A DNA stretch of 64,000 bases from UBA6107 sp964483135 (GCA_964483135.1 CAZAAJ010000002.1:6802-70801), one strand, 5' to 3'; shown: positions 51,522-60,880, numbered from the stretch's first letter. The notes: a model not told the origin generated them from the letters alone. Numbers and translations are program-made.

Positions 51522-53021
51522 TTATTTACCCGTCAGGCGATTCCGCATATCACGCAGAAAATAATACATCCTGGTGTCTGTGATTTTTCTGGTAGGAAGC
51601 TTTCTATGCGGGGTGTAAGGAAACTCCGCCAGCTCCGGCCATAGATACGCTGTAATGCGCTGCTGGGCAATATGGTTGGGATAGGAGCGGTATTTAGGGT
51701 CGATCCCCAGCATGATGGTGAAGAACTTGCGGCAATTGAATAGAGTGAATTCCTGCTGCGCGAGGTTGAATACGGCATACCCCAGGTCGTACCAGTTACC
51801 AACCTCGATCTCCCACGAAAGCAAGTCCAGCAGTTTGACACCGTATTTCTCCGCATAGGGTTTGGCTTCCTCTAGCCAGGTACGCAGGTTGTTTACCACC
51901 AGCGGTGCATCGCCTAATGCCATCAGGGCAACAATATCCTTCAAGGTTACCTTTGGTGGATGAATCCCTACCCCAAAGTAGCGGCAGCGCATGATCTCGG
52001 ATATAGTTCCCTTCAGGATGACCTGATCAGATGGAATATTTTTGATCCTGCCAGCCACGATATCCACCCAGTCGACTTTCAATCCTTTCACATTGCGCTG
52101 GTAAAGCTCACGGATGTCCTCATCTGCGGGCAACCGACAGTCATACACTGTATGTTTGAAGCCAATCTTCTTTGCCATTTGCACCGGTACGAACACATCA
52201 TCGCTGTCTTCAGTGAGATTGCGATACAGCAGTGAATAGACCGGAATATCTGTAATGAAGTCTTTGCAAGCGGAAAATACCAGGCGACTATCAAGCCCTG
52301 AGGACAGAGAAACTGCAAGGCGGAAGCGGTTATGAGCGCTGGTCAGCAGCCCTTTGAGCATTTTACCGACCACAGGGATCGAACTCTCAAAATCCTGTTT
52401 CTCCAGTTTTTGATACGGCCAGAATCGTTTCGCCTGATTCGCTTTGAAATCGAAAAGATGGTTTGGAAGGAGCTGTTTAACTTCAGCATACGGGCTGGAT
52501 TCCCCCGGCCACCAGGCTTCGTGCCGTTCCTTGAACCGCGGTGAGTTGGTGTACTCAAGCGACTCTTTCGACTCAACAAAACCCAGTTGCTCAGCCAGCA
52601 GCCCGGGCTGCGTGGACATCCAAACGTGCCTGTCGGCATCCACGTGGTAGAACAGGGTCAGAGTTCCACCCGCGTCCGGGAATACCAGGTCTGCACCATG
52701 CCCGGAAAGGAAGAGCAGCCAGCGACCACCTAAAGCATCTGTTAAACGGATGAATTCATCCGCACTGACTGCTGCCAGGCATAAACGAGTTAAGATCGCC
52801 TTGTCATCGTCCTGCGGACGCTCAGGATCCAAAAGGAAACCCAGCAATATCACCGAGAATCCATTTTCATTTAGTGTGACAACATTGAGGTCCGGATGAG
52901 CAGAAAGCCATCCCTTTCCCTCAACGCGGAAATGCTTCCAGTCCGGCAGCTCGATCTTCTTCTGCCCCAGGAAATATTGACCGCGATACAATAGCTTTTC
53001 AAAACTGGTCTTTTCTGTCAT
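51522..53021 (-). CDS. Asparagine-synthase-like ATP-pyrophosphatase protein
   Basis: In this 499-residue protein the C-terminal part carries an N-type ATP-pyrophosphatase loop RLAVSLSSGLDSRLVF, one Gly-to-Ser change from the usual SGGxDS. The N-terminal half resembles the glutaminase-like half of AsnB (FPDAGGTLTLFYHVDADRHVW) but lacks the nucleophile Cys2 (it begins Met-Thr-Glu). It may therefore use free ammonia or another nucleophile, or be a degenerate regulator. Such proteins occur in glycan loci, where some amidate uronic acids. It lies between the PseB-type and capsule-type genes. Confidence 0.75.
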   Translation of the reverse strand: MTEKTSFEKLLYRGQYFLGQKKIELPDWKHFRVEGKGWLSAHPDLNVVTLNENGFSVILLGFLLDPERPQDDDKAILTRLCLAAVSADEFIRLTDALGGRWLLFLSGHGADLVFPDAGGTLTLFYHVDADRHVWMSTQPGLLAEQLGFVESKESLEYTNSPRFKERHEAWWPGESSPYAEVKQLLPNHLFDFKANQAKRFWPYQKLEKQDFESSIPVVGKMLKGLLTSAHNRFRLAVSLSSGLDSRLVFSACKDFITDIPVYSLLYRNLTEDSDDVFVPVQMAKKIGFKHTVYDCRLPADEDIRELYQRNVKGLKVDWVDIVAGRIKNIPSDQVILKGTISEIMRCRYFGVGIHPPKVTLKDIVALMALGDAPLVVNNLRTWLEEAKPYAEKYGVKLLDLLSWEIEVGNWYDLGYAVFNLAQQEFTLFNCRKFFTIMLGIDPKYRSYPNHIAQQRITAYLWPELAEFPYTPHRKLPTRKITDTRMYYFLRDMRNRLTGK

Positions 53022-53056
53022 TTTTCCTCCTTTTCTTAAGGAAAATAAAGGTAGCC

Positions 53057-54706
53057 CTATTTTCCGTTTATCGTAATTTCTACAGCCTTTTTATGAATGT
53101 TCGAATGAAGGTTTGCCCAATCCAGGGGTTCCCCTACCAGGTAACGGAAGGAATTGCCATACCTGCGTTTACCTTCTTTGCTGAAAACCTGAGAGATCTT
53201 GTGATCCTCATAATCCTGCCATAGTTTTATGTGCCACGGGAAAGGCAGCGGAAAAGTGTAAAAGAAATGATAGGCGTACTTCCACGCCAGGCTGACTTGT
53301 TCCTTGGTTAACCTGAATTGCTTTGGCTTTGCCAGCATCGTTCCCAGCAGTTTGAAATATTCCACCCAGCTGGCTGGGTCGTAGGTAAAACCGCGCTCGC
53401 GGTAATGGGTTTTGCCCGCCACAACCACTGGAAGACCTTTTAAAGCCATTTCGAGGCCAACCGTGGTGGTGTATACCAATCCAATATCAGATATGCTCAT
53501 CAGGTCATAGGTGTTGACCTTCTCTTCAGGATGAATCACATGGATGTATTCAGGCAATTCAGGTAAAGTCTGCCTGACCACATCTACCATGGAACACTCG
53601 CGGGTGAGGATCTCGCCGGGATGGATGCGTATGACCAGCTGGATATCCGGTCTGCCGATGAAATAAAGGATGGTACGGCTTACCCAGTCTGCCATCGTCT
53701 TGCTGAATACCTGTCGGCCGAGCGTAAGGCTGTCGCCTAAAACATTGGTTGCCAGCATTACAATTGGACGGTTATCCAGTTTTAATGCCTGCCGAACGGA
53801 TTCATCACCTTGCGCCGGTGTGCTCTGCCACTGCCGGGTGAAATTTTCGCTGGTTTTTGCCTGCTGGCGGCTCTCAAATAATGCCTGGATGCGACCTAAT
53901 TGTTCCTTGGTCAGTTTGGTATCTTTCCAGGCAGCCCACATGTTGGTAGTATCCTGCCGCATGATTTCTGAGTTTTGTCCCAGCCAGAAAGCTTCCTTCT
54001 GGTCACTGAACTCATAGGTCATCACCGGGATCTTCAGGAATCTGGCAATGCGGTAGACTATTCCGAATTCGAGAATGGTCCCATTTGGAACTACTACCAC
54101 GTCCGGTTTGTTGGTTCGCAGCCAATCCAATACCGATTGTGCGGCTTCCAGGTTGCGTTTGTACCGGAATTGATAAGTAGGCCATTCTGATTCAACTTCT
54201 TCAATCTGAAGAGTATATTGAGTATCGAACGTAGTCACTTCTTTGACCGCGTCCATGATTGCTTTGGGAAGAACAGTATAGACTGCCCGGTTTGAAAGGA
54301 AAGAGACTGTTTTGATCAACGGAGAGGCTGCCTGCATCACCTTTTGGGTGTACAGGTTTTGGCGTCGAATATCAAACTTATCCTGGTCCTGGTGCCAATC
54401 AGCATAGGGATAATAACCAAGCGTCACTTCATTATTATCAGCAGCCAACCCGATGGCGGTTACAGTTGCCTGTTCTATCCAATAGTGCATGGCCGCGAAA
54501 ACAAATACCTTCTTACCGGTGAATTTTGCGGTCTTCTTTGCTGCCTTTGCCTCTGTCACAAGTTCAGGCAATACTTCCTGCAGCCTCTTTAGTGCGAAAC
54601 GGGTATTGACCCCATTGGCATTTCGCCTGACCAGCCAGTAAAGTTCTGCGGTCAGAGGGATATTACCAAGGAGTTTCTTGAACGTACTTGATTTTTCATC
54701 AGCCAT
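53057..54706 (-). CDS. Capsule-polysaccharide-type GT-B transferase
   Basis: From the ATG at 54706 the protein has 549 residues. The C-terminal half contains LVIRIHPGEILTREC and GLVYTTTVGLEMALKGLPV, the HP and S/T-T-x-x-LE motifs of the KpsS/KpsC-like class. The N-terminal domain has VFVFAAMHYWIEQATVTAIG. It probably elongates or caps the exported polymer, perhaps with a CMP-linked ulosonic acid. It shares a TAATG junction with the Wzt stop, so the longer reading to 54769 is rejected. Confidence 0.72.
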   Translation of the reverse strand: MADEKSSTFKKLLGNIPLTAELYWLVRRNANGVNTRFALKRLQEVLPELVTEAKAAKKTAKFTGKKVFVFAAMHYWIEQATVTAIGLAADNNEVTLGYYPYADWHQDQDKFDIRRQNLYTQKVMQAASPLIKTVSFLSNRAVYTVLPKAIMDAVKEVTTFDTQYTLQIEEVESEWPTYQFRYKRNLEAAQSVLDWLRTNKPDVVVVPNGTILEFGIVYRIARFLKIPVMTYEFSDQKEAFWLGQNSEIMRQDTTNMWAAWKDTKLTKEQLGRIQALFESRQQAKTSENFTRQWQSTPAQGDESVRQALKLDNRPIVMLATNVLGDSLTLGRQVFSKTMADWVSRTILYFIGRPDIQLVIRIHPGEILTRECSMVDVVRQTLPELPEYIHVIHPEEKVNTYDLMSISDIGLVYTTTVGLEMALKGLPVVVAGKTHYRERGFTYDPASWVEYFKLLGTMLAKPKQFRLTKEQVSLAWKYAYHFFYTFPLPFPWHIKLWQDYEDHKISQVFSKEGKRRYGNSFRYLVGEPLDWANLHSNIHKKAVEITINGK

Positions 54707-55968
54707 TATTTTTCCTCGATCTGCCACTCCAGGCGGGGTCGTGTGACCCCCTGGCGGCTTTCTGCCCACTGCATGCCCGGGGCACCGGCAGGATTAACAT
54801 TAAAAACTACTGCGTTTGCATCATGAAAATAGCGTTTCACTCGAAAGACGCTGGCGTTCATACCGATCACAAACCGACCTTCATTCAACATATCCGCAGG
54901 CAGCCGCACCCGGCTGATGTACCGCCCCGCCTTGCGCATGGTCAGGCGATTGAACTGCTCCGGATCGTCTATATCGAAAGAGGTAAAAACGAATTCCCCC
55001 CGCATCGACATCAGGTAGATGCCAACCCGCAAGCCGGTTATCGGCGCGTCGAGTTCGTATTCCACTTCGATATACATCGGGTCGATCGACCGGATCGAAT
55101 CCGTCACCTGCTTATGATGATTGAGGACCCGCATCGCCACCGGCCGGAAAGGTTTTGCTCCCGCTTCGATCTCGGAAGGTTTCCAGCGGCGCTCTCCGCC
55201 TTTCTCGTAATCATGAGAAAGGTAGTAATCAACCGCTTCCTGGCTGGGGGCGCGCATGAGCATTTTACCGTGTTCCAGGATGATACATTCTTTCGTCAGG
55301 CGGGTAACCGCCGACATGTTGTGCGATACAAACAATACCGTTCGTCCTTCACCAGCCACGTCGCTCATTTTTCCAAGGCATTTCTTCTGGAATTCGGCAT
55401 CGCCCACCGCGAGGACCTCATCAACGATGAGGATTTCCGGTTCGAGGTGAGCTGAAACTGCGAAAGCCAGGCGCATATACATGCCACTGGAATAACGCTT
55501 TACCGGTGTATCAATGAATTGACCAATATCCGAGAATGCCACGATCTCATCGAATTTCTTCTGGATCTCGCTCTTCTTCATCCCGAGGATGGCGCCATTG
55601 AGGTACACATTCTCCCGCCCGGTCAATTCCGGGTGGAATCCGGTACCTACTTCCAGCAGCGAACCCACTCGTCCGCGGATTTCAGCTTTGCCTTCAGTGG
55701 GTTCCACAACTCGCGAAAGGATCTTGAGCAAAGTGGACTTGCCAGCTCCGTTCTTGCCAATCACCCCCAGAACCATGCCTTTTTCCACATCAAAGCTGAT
55801 ATCTCGAAGCGCCCAAAAGGTTTCACTGCCGGTGGGATTGAACAGGGCCTTGATCGGACTTCGCACGACCTCAACAATCTTTTCACGTAAGGTGGTGTAT
55901 TTGTTCACCTCAGAAAAGATGCGGTATTGTTTGCCGATTCCAGCGACTGTAATTGCGTAATTGCTCAT
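54706..55968 (-). CDS. wzt: Polysaccharide ABC exporter ATPase with carbohydrate-binding domain (Wzt)
   Basis: The 420-residue protein has an N-terminal ATPase: Walker A GKNGAGKSTL, signature YSSGMYMRLAFAV and Walker B ILIVDEVLAVGD. A C-terminal domain of about 150 residues with beta-rich sequence (YIEVEYELDAPITGLRVGIY) matches Wzt_C. In O-antigen and teichoic-type exporters that domain recognises the finished glycan terminus, so export should be cap-dependent. It lies 7 bases after the permease gene. Confidence 0.94.
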   Translation of the reverse strand: MSNYAITVAGIGKQYRIFSEVNKYTTLREKIVEVVRSPIKALFNPTGSETFWALRDISFDVEKGMVLGVIGKNGAGKSTLLKILSRVVEPTEGKAEIRGRVGSLLEVGTGFHPELTGRENVYLNGAILGMKKSEIQKKFDEIVAFSDIGQFIDTPVKRYSSGMYMRLAFAVSAHLEPEILIVDEVLAVGDAEFQKKCLGKMSDVAGEGRTVLFVSHNMSAVTRLTKECIILEHGKMLMRAPSQEAVDYYLSHDYEKGGERRWKPSEIEAGAKPFRPVAMRVLNHHKQVTDSIRSIDPMYIEVEYELDAPITGLRVGIYLMSMRGEFVFTSFDIDDPEQFNRLTMRKAGRYISRVRLPADMLNEGRFVIGMNASVFRVKRYFHDANAVVFNVNPAGAPGMQWAESRQGVTRPRLEWQIEEK

Positions 55969-55975
55969 GGATTTC

Positions 55976-56830
55976 CTATATCATGTCCGCAAAAATTCGT
56001 TCCATGCGGCGGAAGAAATAAAGACCACTAATGAATATCATGAGAGAGATCGTACCTGAAATTGCCAGGCTGGAGAAAGAGATGGTTTCCGGCTGACCCA
56101 GCAGCGCCCAGCGGAACCCAGTTACGACCCCTGCCATCGGGTTGATCGAATACAACCACTGCCACTTTTCCGGGATCAAGGTGGCAGAATAAACCACCGG
56201 TGAAACAAACTTCCAGATCTCGGTGATAAATGGCAGCATATAGTTCACATCCCGATACATCACCAGGAGTGCCGAGAACCACAATCCCACCCCTATGGCA
56301 GTGATCATTGCCAGCAGGATAAAGACCGGCAGCCACAATGTGTTAATGGTGGGCGTGATCTGGTAGTAGATCATCATGCCAATAAGAATGGTGAAGGCGA
56401 TTAGAAAATCTACCAGGTTGGCGAACACAGAAGACAACGGCACGATGATGCGTGGGAAGTAGATCTTGGAGACCATTCCACCGCTTTGCAGCATGGAGCG
56501 GGCAGAAACCTCGAGGGCTGCCGCGAAGAAACCCCAGGGCAGCAATCCTGTGTAAGAGAAGATGGGATAAGGGATACCATCAGATGGAATCTTGGCCAAC
56601 TGACCAAAGAAAATGGTGAAAACCACCATGTTCATAAAAGGTTTGAGAAGCGCCCACAGGACTCCCAGTACAGATTGCTTGTAACGCACTTTGAGATCGC
56701 GCCAGGTGAGGAAATAGACTAGCTCGCGATAATGCCAGAGGTCCTTCAAGTTCAAAGGAACCCAGCCTTTCACGGGTTTGATCGTCACCAATTCAGGCAG
56801 CCGGTCGCCTTCAAGCGCTTTTTGTTTCAT
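55976..56830 (-). CDS. wzm: Polysaccharide ABC exporter permease (Wzm)
   Basis: The 284-residue ABC-2 membrane protein has six predicted helices, the amphipathic start LWHYRELVYFLTWRDLKVRY and KQSVLGVLWALLKPFMNM, which are hallmarks of Wzm/TagG/RfbA permeases. With Wzt it exports undecaprenyl-linked polysaccharide across the cytoplasmic membrane. Its start is adjacent to the fucose-synthase stop (56830/56831). Confidence 0.95.
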   Translation of the reverse strand: MKQKALEGDRLPELVTIKPVKGWVPLNLKDLWHYRELVYFLTWRDLKVRYKQSVLGVLWALLKPFMNMVVFTIFFGQLAKIPSDGIPYPIFSYTGLLPWGFFAAALEVSARSMLQSGGMVSKIYFPRIIVPLSSVFANLVDFLIAFTILIGMMIYYQITPTINTLWLPVFILLAMITAIGVGLWFSALLVMYRDVNYMLPFITEIWKFVSPVVYSATLIPEKWQWLYSINPMAGVVTGFRWALLGQPETISFSSLAISGTISLMIFISGLYFFRRMERIFADMI

Positions 56831-57787
56831 TTATTTTCCTGCACTCATCTGTGCCTGGTACCACTCAATCGTGCGGCGTAAGCCTTCTTCAAAATTCACC
56901 CGGGCCTTAAAACCAAATTCGCGTTCCGCCCGTTCTACGTTCAATCGCCGGCGCGGCTGCCCATTGGGTTTGGAAGTATTCCACACCAACGCCCCTTGAT
57001 ATCCGGTCAGCCGGGCAATAAGGGTAACCAGGTCTTTTATGCTTATTTCCATACCAGAACCCAGGTTCACCGGTTCGGAGCCATCGTATTTCTCGGTGGC
57101 GAGTAGGATGCCTTCCGCTGCGTCTTCCACATAAAGGAATTCGCGGGTCGGCGACCCATCGCCCCAGACTTCGATCGAGGGCTGGTTTGCCGCTTTGGCT
57201 TCCAGGCACTTGCGGATCAAAGCCGGGATCACGTGCGAGCTTTGCGGGTTGAAGTTATCACGCGGACCGTACAGGTTGACGGGCATCAAGAAGATCGAGT
57301 TAAACCCGTACTGCTTACGATATGCCTGTGATTGCACCAGCAGCATCTTCTTGGCCAAACCATAAGGGGCGTTGGTCTCCTCCGGATACCCGTTCCAAAG
57401 ATCATCTTCCTTGAATGGAATAGGGGTGAACTTGGGATAAGCGCAAATGGTGCCCAACGCGACAAATTTTTCCACCCCGCGCTTCCAGGCTTCGTGGATC
57501 AACTGCACGCCCATAATCAGGTTGCCATAAAAGAAATCCGCCGGGTGGTCCATGTTTGCGCCAATCCCGCCCACCATGGCTGCCAGGTGAATGACTATAT
57601 CGGGATTACAGTCGTCATACATTTGGTTTATGGAGTCAATCTGCACCAGGTCATACTTTTCAATGGTCGGAATGAAGACCTCTGTAGCTCCGCGTTCCTG
57701 CAGTTTTTTTGTCACAAATGACCCCAGGAAACCTGCACCACCCGTGACACACACCCGTTTATTTTGCCAGAATGAATTATCGGTCAT
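56831..57787 (-). CDS. fcl: GDP-L-fucose synthase
   Basis: This 318-residue extended SDR has VCVTGGAGFLGSFVTKKL, HLAAMVGGIGANMDHPADFF and NAPYGLAKKMLLVQSQ with the Tyr/Lys pair. PTREFLYVEDAAEGIL and the terminal YQAQM segment are also as in Fcl/WcaG. It makes GDP-L-fucose from GDP-4-keto-6-deoxymannose. The matching GDP-mannose 4,6-dehydratase is not in the window. It overlaps the regulator gene by 4 bases (57784-57787). Confidence 0.9.
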   Translation of the reverse strand: MTDNSFWQNKRVCVTGGAGFLGSFVTKKLQERGATEVFIPTIEKYDLVQIDSINQMYDDCNPDIVIHLAAMVGGIGANMDHPADFFYGNLIMGVQLIHEAWKRGVEKFVALGTICAYPKFTPIPFKEDDLWNGYPEETNAPYGLAKKMLLVQSQAYRKQYGFNSIFLMPVNLYGPRDNFNPQSSHVIPALIRKCLEAKAANQPSIEVWGDGSPTREFLYVEDAAEGILLATEKYDGSEPVNLGSGMEISIKDLVTLIARLTGYQGALVWNTSKPNGQPRRRLNVERAEREFGFKARVNFEEGLRRTIEWYQAQMSAGK

Positions 57788-58266
57788 GATTCGTGGTGAT
57801 CCTCCATTTCGAAAAATACTTTAAGCCCCGCAATGCGTATCACGGGCAGCGTGGAATCAGATAATACCTGGATATTGTGCTCCAGGCAGGTGAGCCGGCA
57901 TACTTCCGCCACATCCCCGTTGCCTTCAATGCATACCGCGTGAACGTTGGCAGCTTTAACCTCATCAAGCGCTTTGCTAACCCGTTCGCGTACCAGGCGG
58001 TAAAGATTGAATTGATTTTGAATGTAATCGAACGTCAAGCGCGCCCGAAGAGCAATGCCCTCAGGTGTGATGATATATTTTAATTTTTTCCGTTCCGCGC
58101 GGCTGACTTTGACGTACCCTTTTTCGATCAAGCGTTTGATATGCCAGTTGATGGTTCCAACCGCCACTTCAAGCTGCGAGGCCATGTCGGCCTGGGTAAT
58201 ATCGGGGTCTTGCTCTATATGCTCAAGGATGACCAGATCGCGTTCAGTACTGGTTTCAAGGCTCAT
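57784..58266 (-). CDS. EPS-associated winged-helix regulator with C-terminal sensing-like domain
   Basis: From the ATG at 58266 behind TTGGAGA the protein has 160 residues. Residues about 8-75 are a MarR/ArsR-like winged helix (LVILEHIEQDPDITQADM, VAVGTINWHIKRLIEKGYV). The C-terminal half (about 100-158) has VHAVCIEGNGDVAEVCRLTC and PVIRIAGLKVFFE, like a Rossmann-type ligand-binding fold. The promoter at 58291-58319 lies downstream of the ATG at 58377, which excludes the longer start. It heads the right glycan operon and probably autoregulates it. Confidence 0.82.
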   Translation of the reverse strand: MSLETSTERDLVILEHIEQDPDITQADMASQLEVAVGTINWHIKRLIEKGYVKVSRAERKKLKYIITPEGIALRARLTFDYIQNQFNLYRLVRERVSKALDEVKAANVHAVCIEGNGDVAEVCRLTCLEHNIQVLSDSTLPVIRIAGLKVFFEMEDHHES

Positions 58267-58290
58267 GCGTCTCCAATATTCAACTGTTGA

Positions 58291-58319
58291 ATTATAAACT
58301 AACCCTGTTTTGTGGTCAA
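58291..58319 (-). promoter_or_regulatory. Consensus promoter of the right glycan operon
   Basis: On the minus strand TTGACC (58319-58314), 17 bases and TATAAT (58296-58291) give a near-perfect sigma70 promoter. The predicted start near 58284 leaves a leader of about 18 bases before the regulator ATG. All downstream genes to about 45.7 kb are spaced by under 40 bases or overlap, so this may drive a 12.6-kb transcript. Confidence 0.9.
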
Positions 58320-58322
58320 GGG

Positions 58323-58348
58323 AAAAAACAAAATCGCCAAAAGGCGAT
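58323..58348 (-). terminator. Terminator of the ABC-2/Ig-like operon
   Basis: On the minus strand ATCGCC-TTTT-GGCGAT is followed by TTGTTTTTT. It ends the operon whose last gene stops at 58395 and insulates it from the glycan promoter immediately downstream. Confidence 0.85.
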
Positions 58349-58394
58349 CGTGTTTTTATTTTGAATTGATGGGACATCCCTGGAAGGAGGTAAT

Positions 58395-59150
58395 CTACAT
58401 GTTTTGATACCTCGAATCGTCTATTCCCCTGCGCAGTTTTTCTTCTTCAGATAACTCAGGGAGCTGCGTGGTTTCTTCCACGATTTCCGCCTGTTCTGCA
58501 GCATGAAGTTCGTTGAGAGTTGCGCGCCGGACAATGCTCCACTTGCCGCAATGAGGGCAGGGGGTCAGTTTTCCCACAAGCATATTCAGACTTAATAGTT
58601 GAAAACCAAAAGGTCGATGACATTTGGGGCAGATTCCTCCGCCATACGTATAACTGCGGGGAGCACCTAATGGTTGTTTTATTCCTTTTCGTCTTGATAT
58701 CAATGGGAATAGCGCTCCGACCAGGATGGAACCAAACACAACCACCAGGATAGGCACAACCATTTTCAGCATCGTCTGGTTACTCTCACCTTTTGAAATG
58801 AAGAGCGCGCTGATCGTGGTTGATTCCAGCTTTTCGCCATCGGATGTATAACCAACTGCGTGAAGTATATGTGATCCAACCGGATAGTTATCCGTCACAA
58901 ATTGTAGCGCAAACGGAGCGCTGGTATCCTCCCCTATCAGCGTGTCATCAAGGTAGAACTCAACCCGGGAAAGGGTCGAAGGTCCAGAGGCTTTTATCGA
59001 AAAGGTTCCCTGGATGTCGCCATTGAATCCACCATAGCCAAAATCCCGCGAGAGGCTGATCGTTAGCCCTTCACTTTGAGCAGAAACAGCCGTAATGATA
59101 AATAAGCATGCGACGATAGGGAGAAAAGAGAGGAGTTTTATTTTTTTCAT
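58395..59150 (-). CDS. Ig-like / zinc-ribbon membrane protein
   Basis: The 251-residue protein has four parts. An N-terminal signal peptide (about 1-25) is followed by an extracellular bacterial Ig-like domain (about 45-120: SRVEFYLDDTLIGEDTSAPF, PVGSHILHAVGY). A transmembrane helix (about 128-150) and a cytoplasmic zinc ribbon with two CxxC pairs (CPKCHRP and CPHCGKW) complete it. The acidic tail follows. I do not recognise the whole architecture. It is the last gene of an operon with an ABC-2 exporter and a YhfC-type protease, so it may be an accessory or substrate-docking factor for that exporter. Confidence 0.72.
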   Translation of the reverse strand: MKKIKLLSFLPIVACLFIITAVSAQSEGLTISLSRDFGYGGFNGDIQGTFSIKASGPSTLSRVEFYLDDTLIGEDTSAPFALQFVTDNYPVGSHILHAVGYTSDGEKLESTTISALFISKGESNQTMLKMVVPILVVVFGSILVGALFPLISRRKGIKQPLGAPRSYTYGGGICPKCHRPFGFQLLSLNMLVGKLTPCPHCGKWSIVRRATLNELHAAEQAEIVEETTQLPELSEEEKLRRGIDDSRYQNM

Positions 59151-59153
59151 GGG

Positions 59154-59957
59154 TCACTTCCATCGGGTAAGGATTGATTCGCGATCAAACACCTGGGTCG
59201 CAAAGTACAACATTAATGCATCCAACGCGATCATCACAAAAGCCACGATCAAAATCAGTTGTGTATTGAGCACAAAAACGCCAGCCACCTGTCCAAAAAA
59301 ACCGCCCAGCACTGGAATAATGATGACCATAGATATTTGCTCAGCCACGCGGGGATCGTTCACCCGCGAGGAAACCATCATGGCAAAGGTGGTCGCAAGC
59401 AGCGCCAGCAACGGTCCAACCAGGAATATGGCAATCAGCCATCTGTGTTCAAAAAATGCGGCAAGCATGTTCTTGTTGGAAATTAATAGAAACGCGCCTG
59501 CGGAAAAAACCCCGTATGCAGCATAGGTGGCTGCCACCGCCGGGATAACCGCAGCCAGGCATTTACCGACAAGTAACTCCACTGTAGTAATGGGAGTGGC
59601 TAATAATGGTTCGAGACTGCGGGTTGTTTTTTCACCCACGATCGAATAAGCCGCGATTGTTCCTGGGATGGCTACCGGGATAAGCATGAAAAGCATCATG
59701 AACTGGCTCACCATGTATACCTGGAAGCATTCCGATCCCGTCAACCCCGATGGGCAAATCTGTTTGGAGAGCTCCTCCGGCAATTGACCTGCAGTTTGCC
59801 CGGCGACCGTGGCCGTGGAGGAGCCACGCGTACTGAAAAGCATTGCCAGGGGGATAACCACCATGATCAAAGGAAGAAACGCGACGGTAAAGATCACCAA
59901 CTTGTTTTTAAAGACTTCCATCCATTCCTTGGTCATTATTGTTTTGATCTTTTTCAT
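59154..59957 (-). CDS. ABC-2 family exporter permease
   Basis: The 267-residue membrane protein has six helices and a large extracytoplasmic loop after helix 1 (about 45-80, with two Cys in QICPSGLTGSECFQ). EKTTRSLEPLLATPITTVEL is the hallmark of NatB/ABC2_membrane_3-type permeases. ATG 59957 is chosen over GTG 59960 because GAGGTT spaces it correctly. It pairs with the ATPase gene 8 bases upstream. The substrate is unknown: drugs, Na+ or peptides are all possible. Confidence 0.9.
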   Translation of the reverse strand: MKKIKTIMTKEWMEVFKNKLVIFTVAFLPLIMVVIPLAMLFSTRGSSTATVAGQTAGQLPEELSKQICPSGLTGSECFQVYMVSQFMMLFMLIPVAIPGTIAAYSIVGEKTTRSLEPLLATPITTVELLVGKCLAAVIPAVAATYAAYGVFSAGAFLLISNKNMLAAFFEHRWLIAIFLVGPLLALLATTFAMMVSSRVNDPRVAEQISMVIIIPVLGGFFGQVAGVFVLNTQLILIVAFVMIALDALMLYFATQVFDRESILTRWK

Positions 59958-59964
59958 CACAACC

Positions 59965-60873
59965 TCAATTATTTTTGACCAGCTGCAGATAGACTTCTTC
60001 CAGCGAATATCTTAACTCACCGATAAACTGGATCGAGGCGTTTGCCTTCACCAGCTCCCGGATCAACTCCGGATTATGCATTTCGGGGTCATCCAGTTGA
60101 ATCACTAATTTGTTATCAACAGCCTTGGCATCGGTCACGAAAGGCAATCTTTTAACAACCGGGACAAAACTTTCACTTGAAGTACCAAGGTGAACGATGA
60201 TTTTCCGGCCAAAGACAGATTTTCTCAACGCGGTTGGGGTATCCACTACCAGCAAGTGAGTCTTGAAGACTCCTACTCTGTCGCATAATCGGTCTGCCTC
60301 GTCGAGGTTATGCGTGCATAAAAAGATCGTCCTGCCCTCGCGTTTTAACTCTGAGATAAATTCCCTGACCAGGTGCGAGGCTTCAGGATCGAGACCAGAA
60401 GTCGGCTCATCGAGGAAAAGCAGCCGGGGTTCGTGAAGCAGTGCCCTGGCAATGGCTAGTTTCTGCTTCATGCCTTTCGAGAAAGTCCCTGCGGCATCTT
60501 CACGGCGTTCCCACAAGCCCAGCATTTTCAGGTATTTTTCAACCTGCCCGCGGACATCTTTAACCTCGTACAATTCCGCAAAGATATGTAAATTGGTTTC
60601 GGCTGACAAGTTGTCATACATCCCCGGAGTCTCGGTCAAAAGCCCAACATTACGGCGGATATCAACATCCTGTTTGCCAACAGTAAACCCTGCCACAGTC
60701 GCGGATCCCTCGCTAGGGGCGATCAGACTGGCTAACATACGCACTGTAGTAGTCTTGCCGGCTCCGTTGGGACCAAGAAAGCCGAACACTTCACCTTCAC
60801 GGACGTCCAGGTCCAGTTTATTTACCGCCAGGACGCTCCCAAAACGTTTTGTAAGGTTTTCGGTATGGATCAT
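59965..60873 (-). CDS. ABC-2 family exporter ATPase
   Basis: This 302-residue ATPase has Walker A GPNGAGKTTTVRMLA, Q-loop LTETPGMYDNL, signature FSKGMKQKLAIARAL, Walker B LLFLDEPTSGLD and a switch His in FLCTHNLDEAD. The C-terminal domain (about 215-300) is the usual extension of NatA/CcmA-like exporters. It forms a complex with the adjacent permease. Confidence 0.94.
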   Translation of the reverse strand: MIHTENLTKRFGSVLAVNKLDLDVREGEVFGFLGPNGAGKTTTVRMLASLIAPSEGSATVAGFTVGKQDVDIRRNVGLLTETPGMYDNLSAETNLHIFAELYEVKDVRGQVEKYLKMLGLWERREDAAGTFSKGMKQKLAIARALLHEPRLLFLDEPTSGLDPEASHLVREFISELKREGRTIFLCTHNLDEADRLCDRVGVFKTHLLVVDTPTALRKSVFGRKIIVHLGTSSESFVPVVKRLPFVTDAKAVDNKLVIQLDDPEMHNPELIRELVKANASIQFIGELRYSLEEVYLQLVKNN

Positions 60874-60880
60874 CGGTCAC

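Noticed and set aside
58267..58377. Longer start for the EPS regulator
   Set aside because: The consensus promoter at 58291-58319 lies inside this stretch and the internal ATG at 58266 has the ribosome site.
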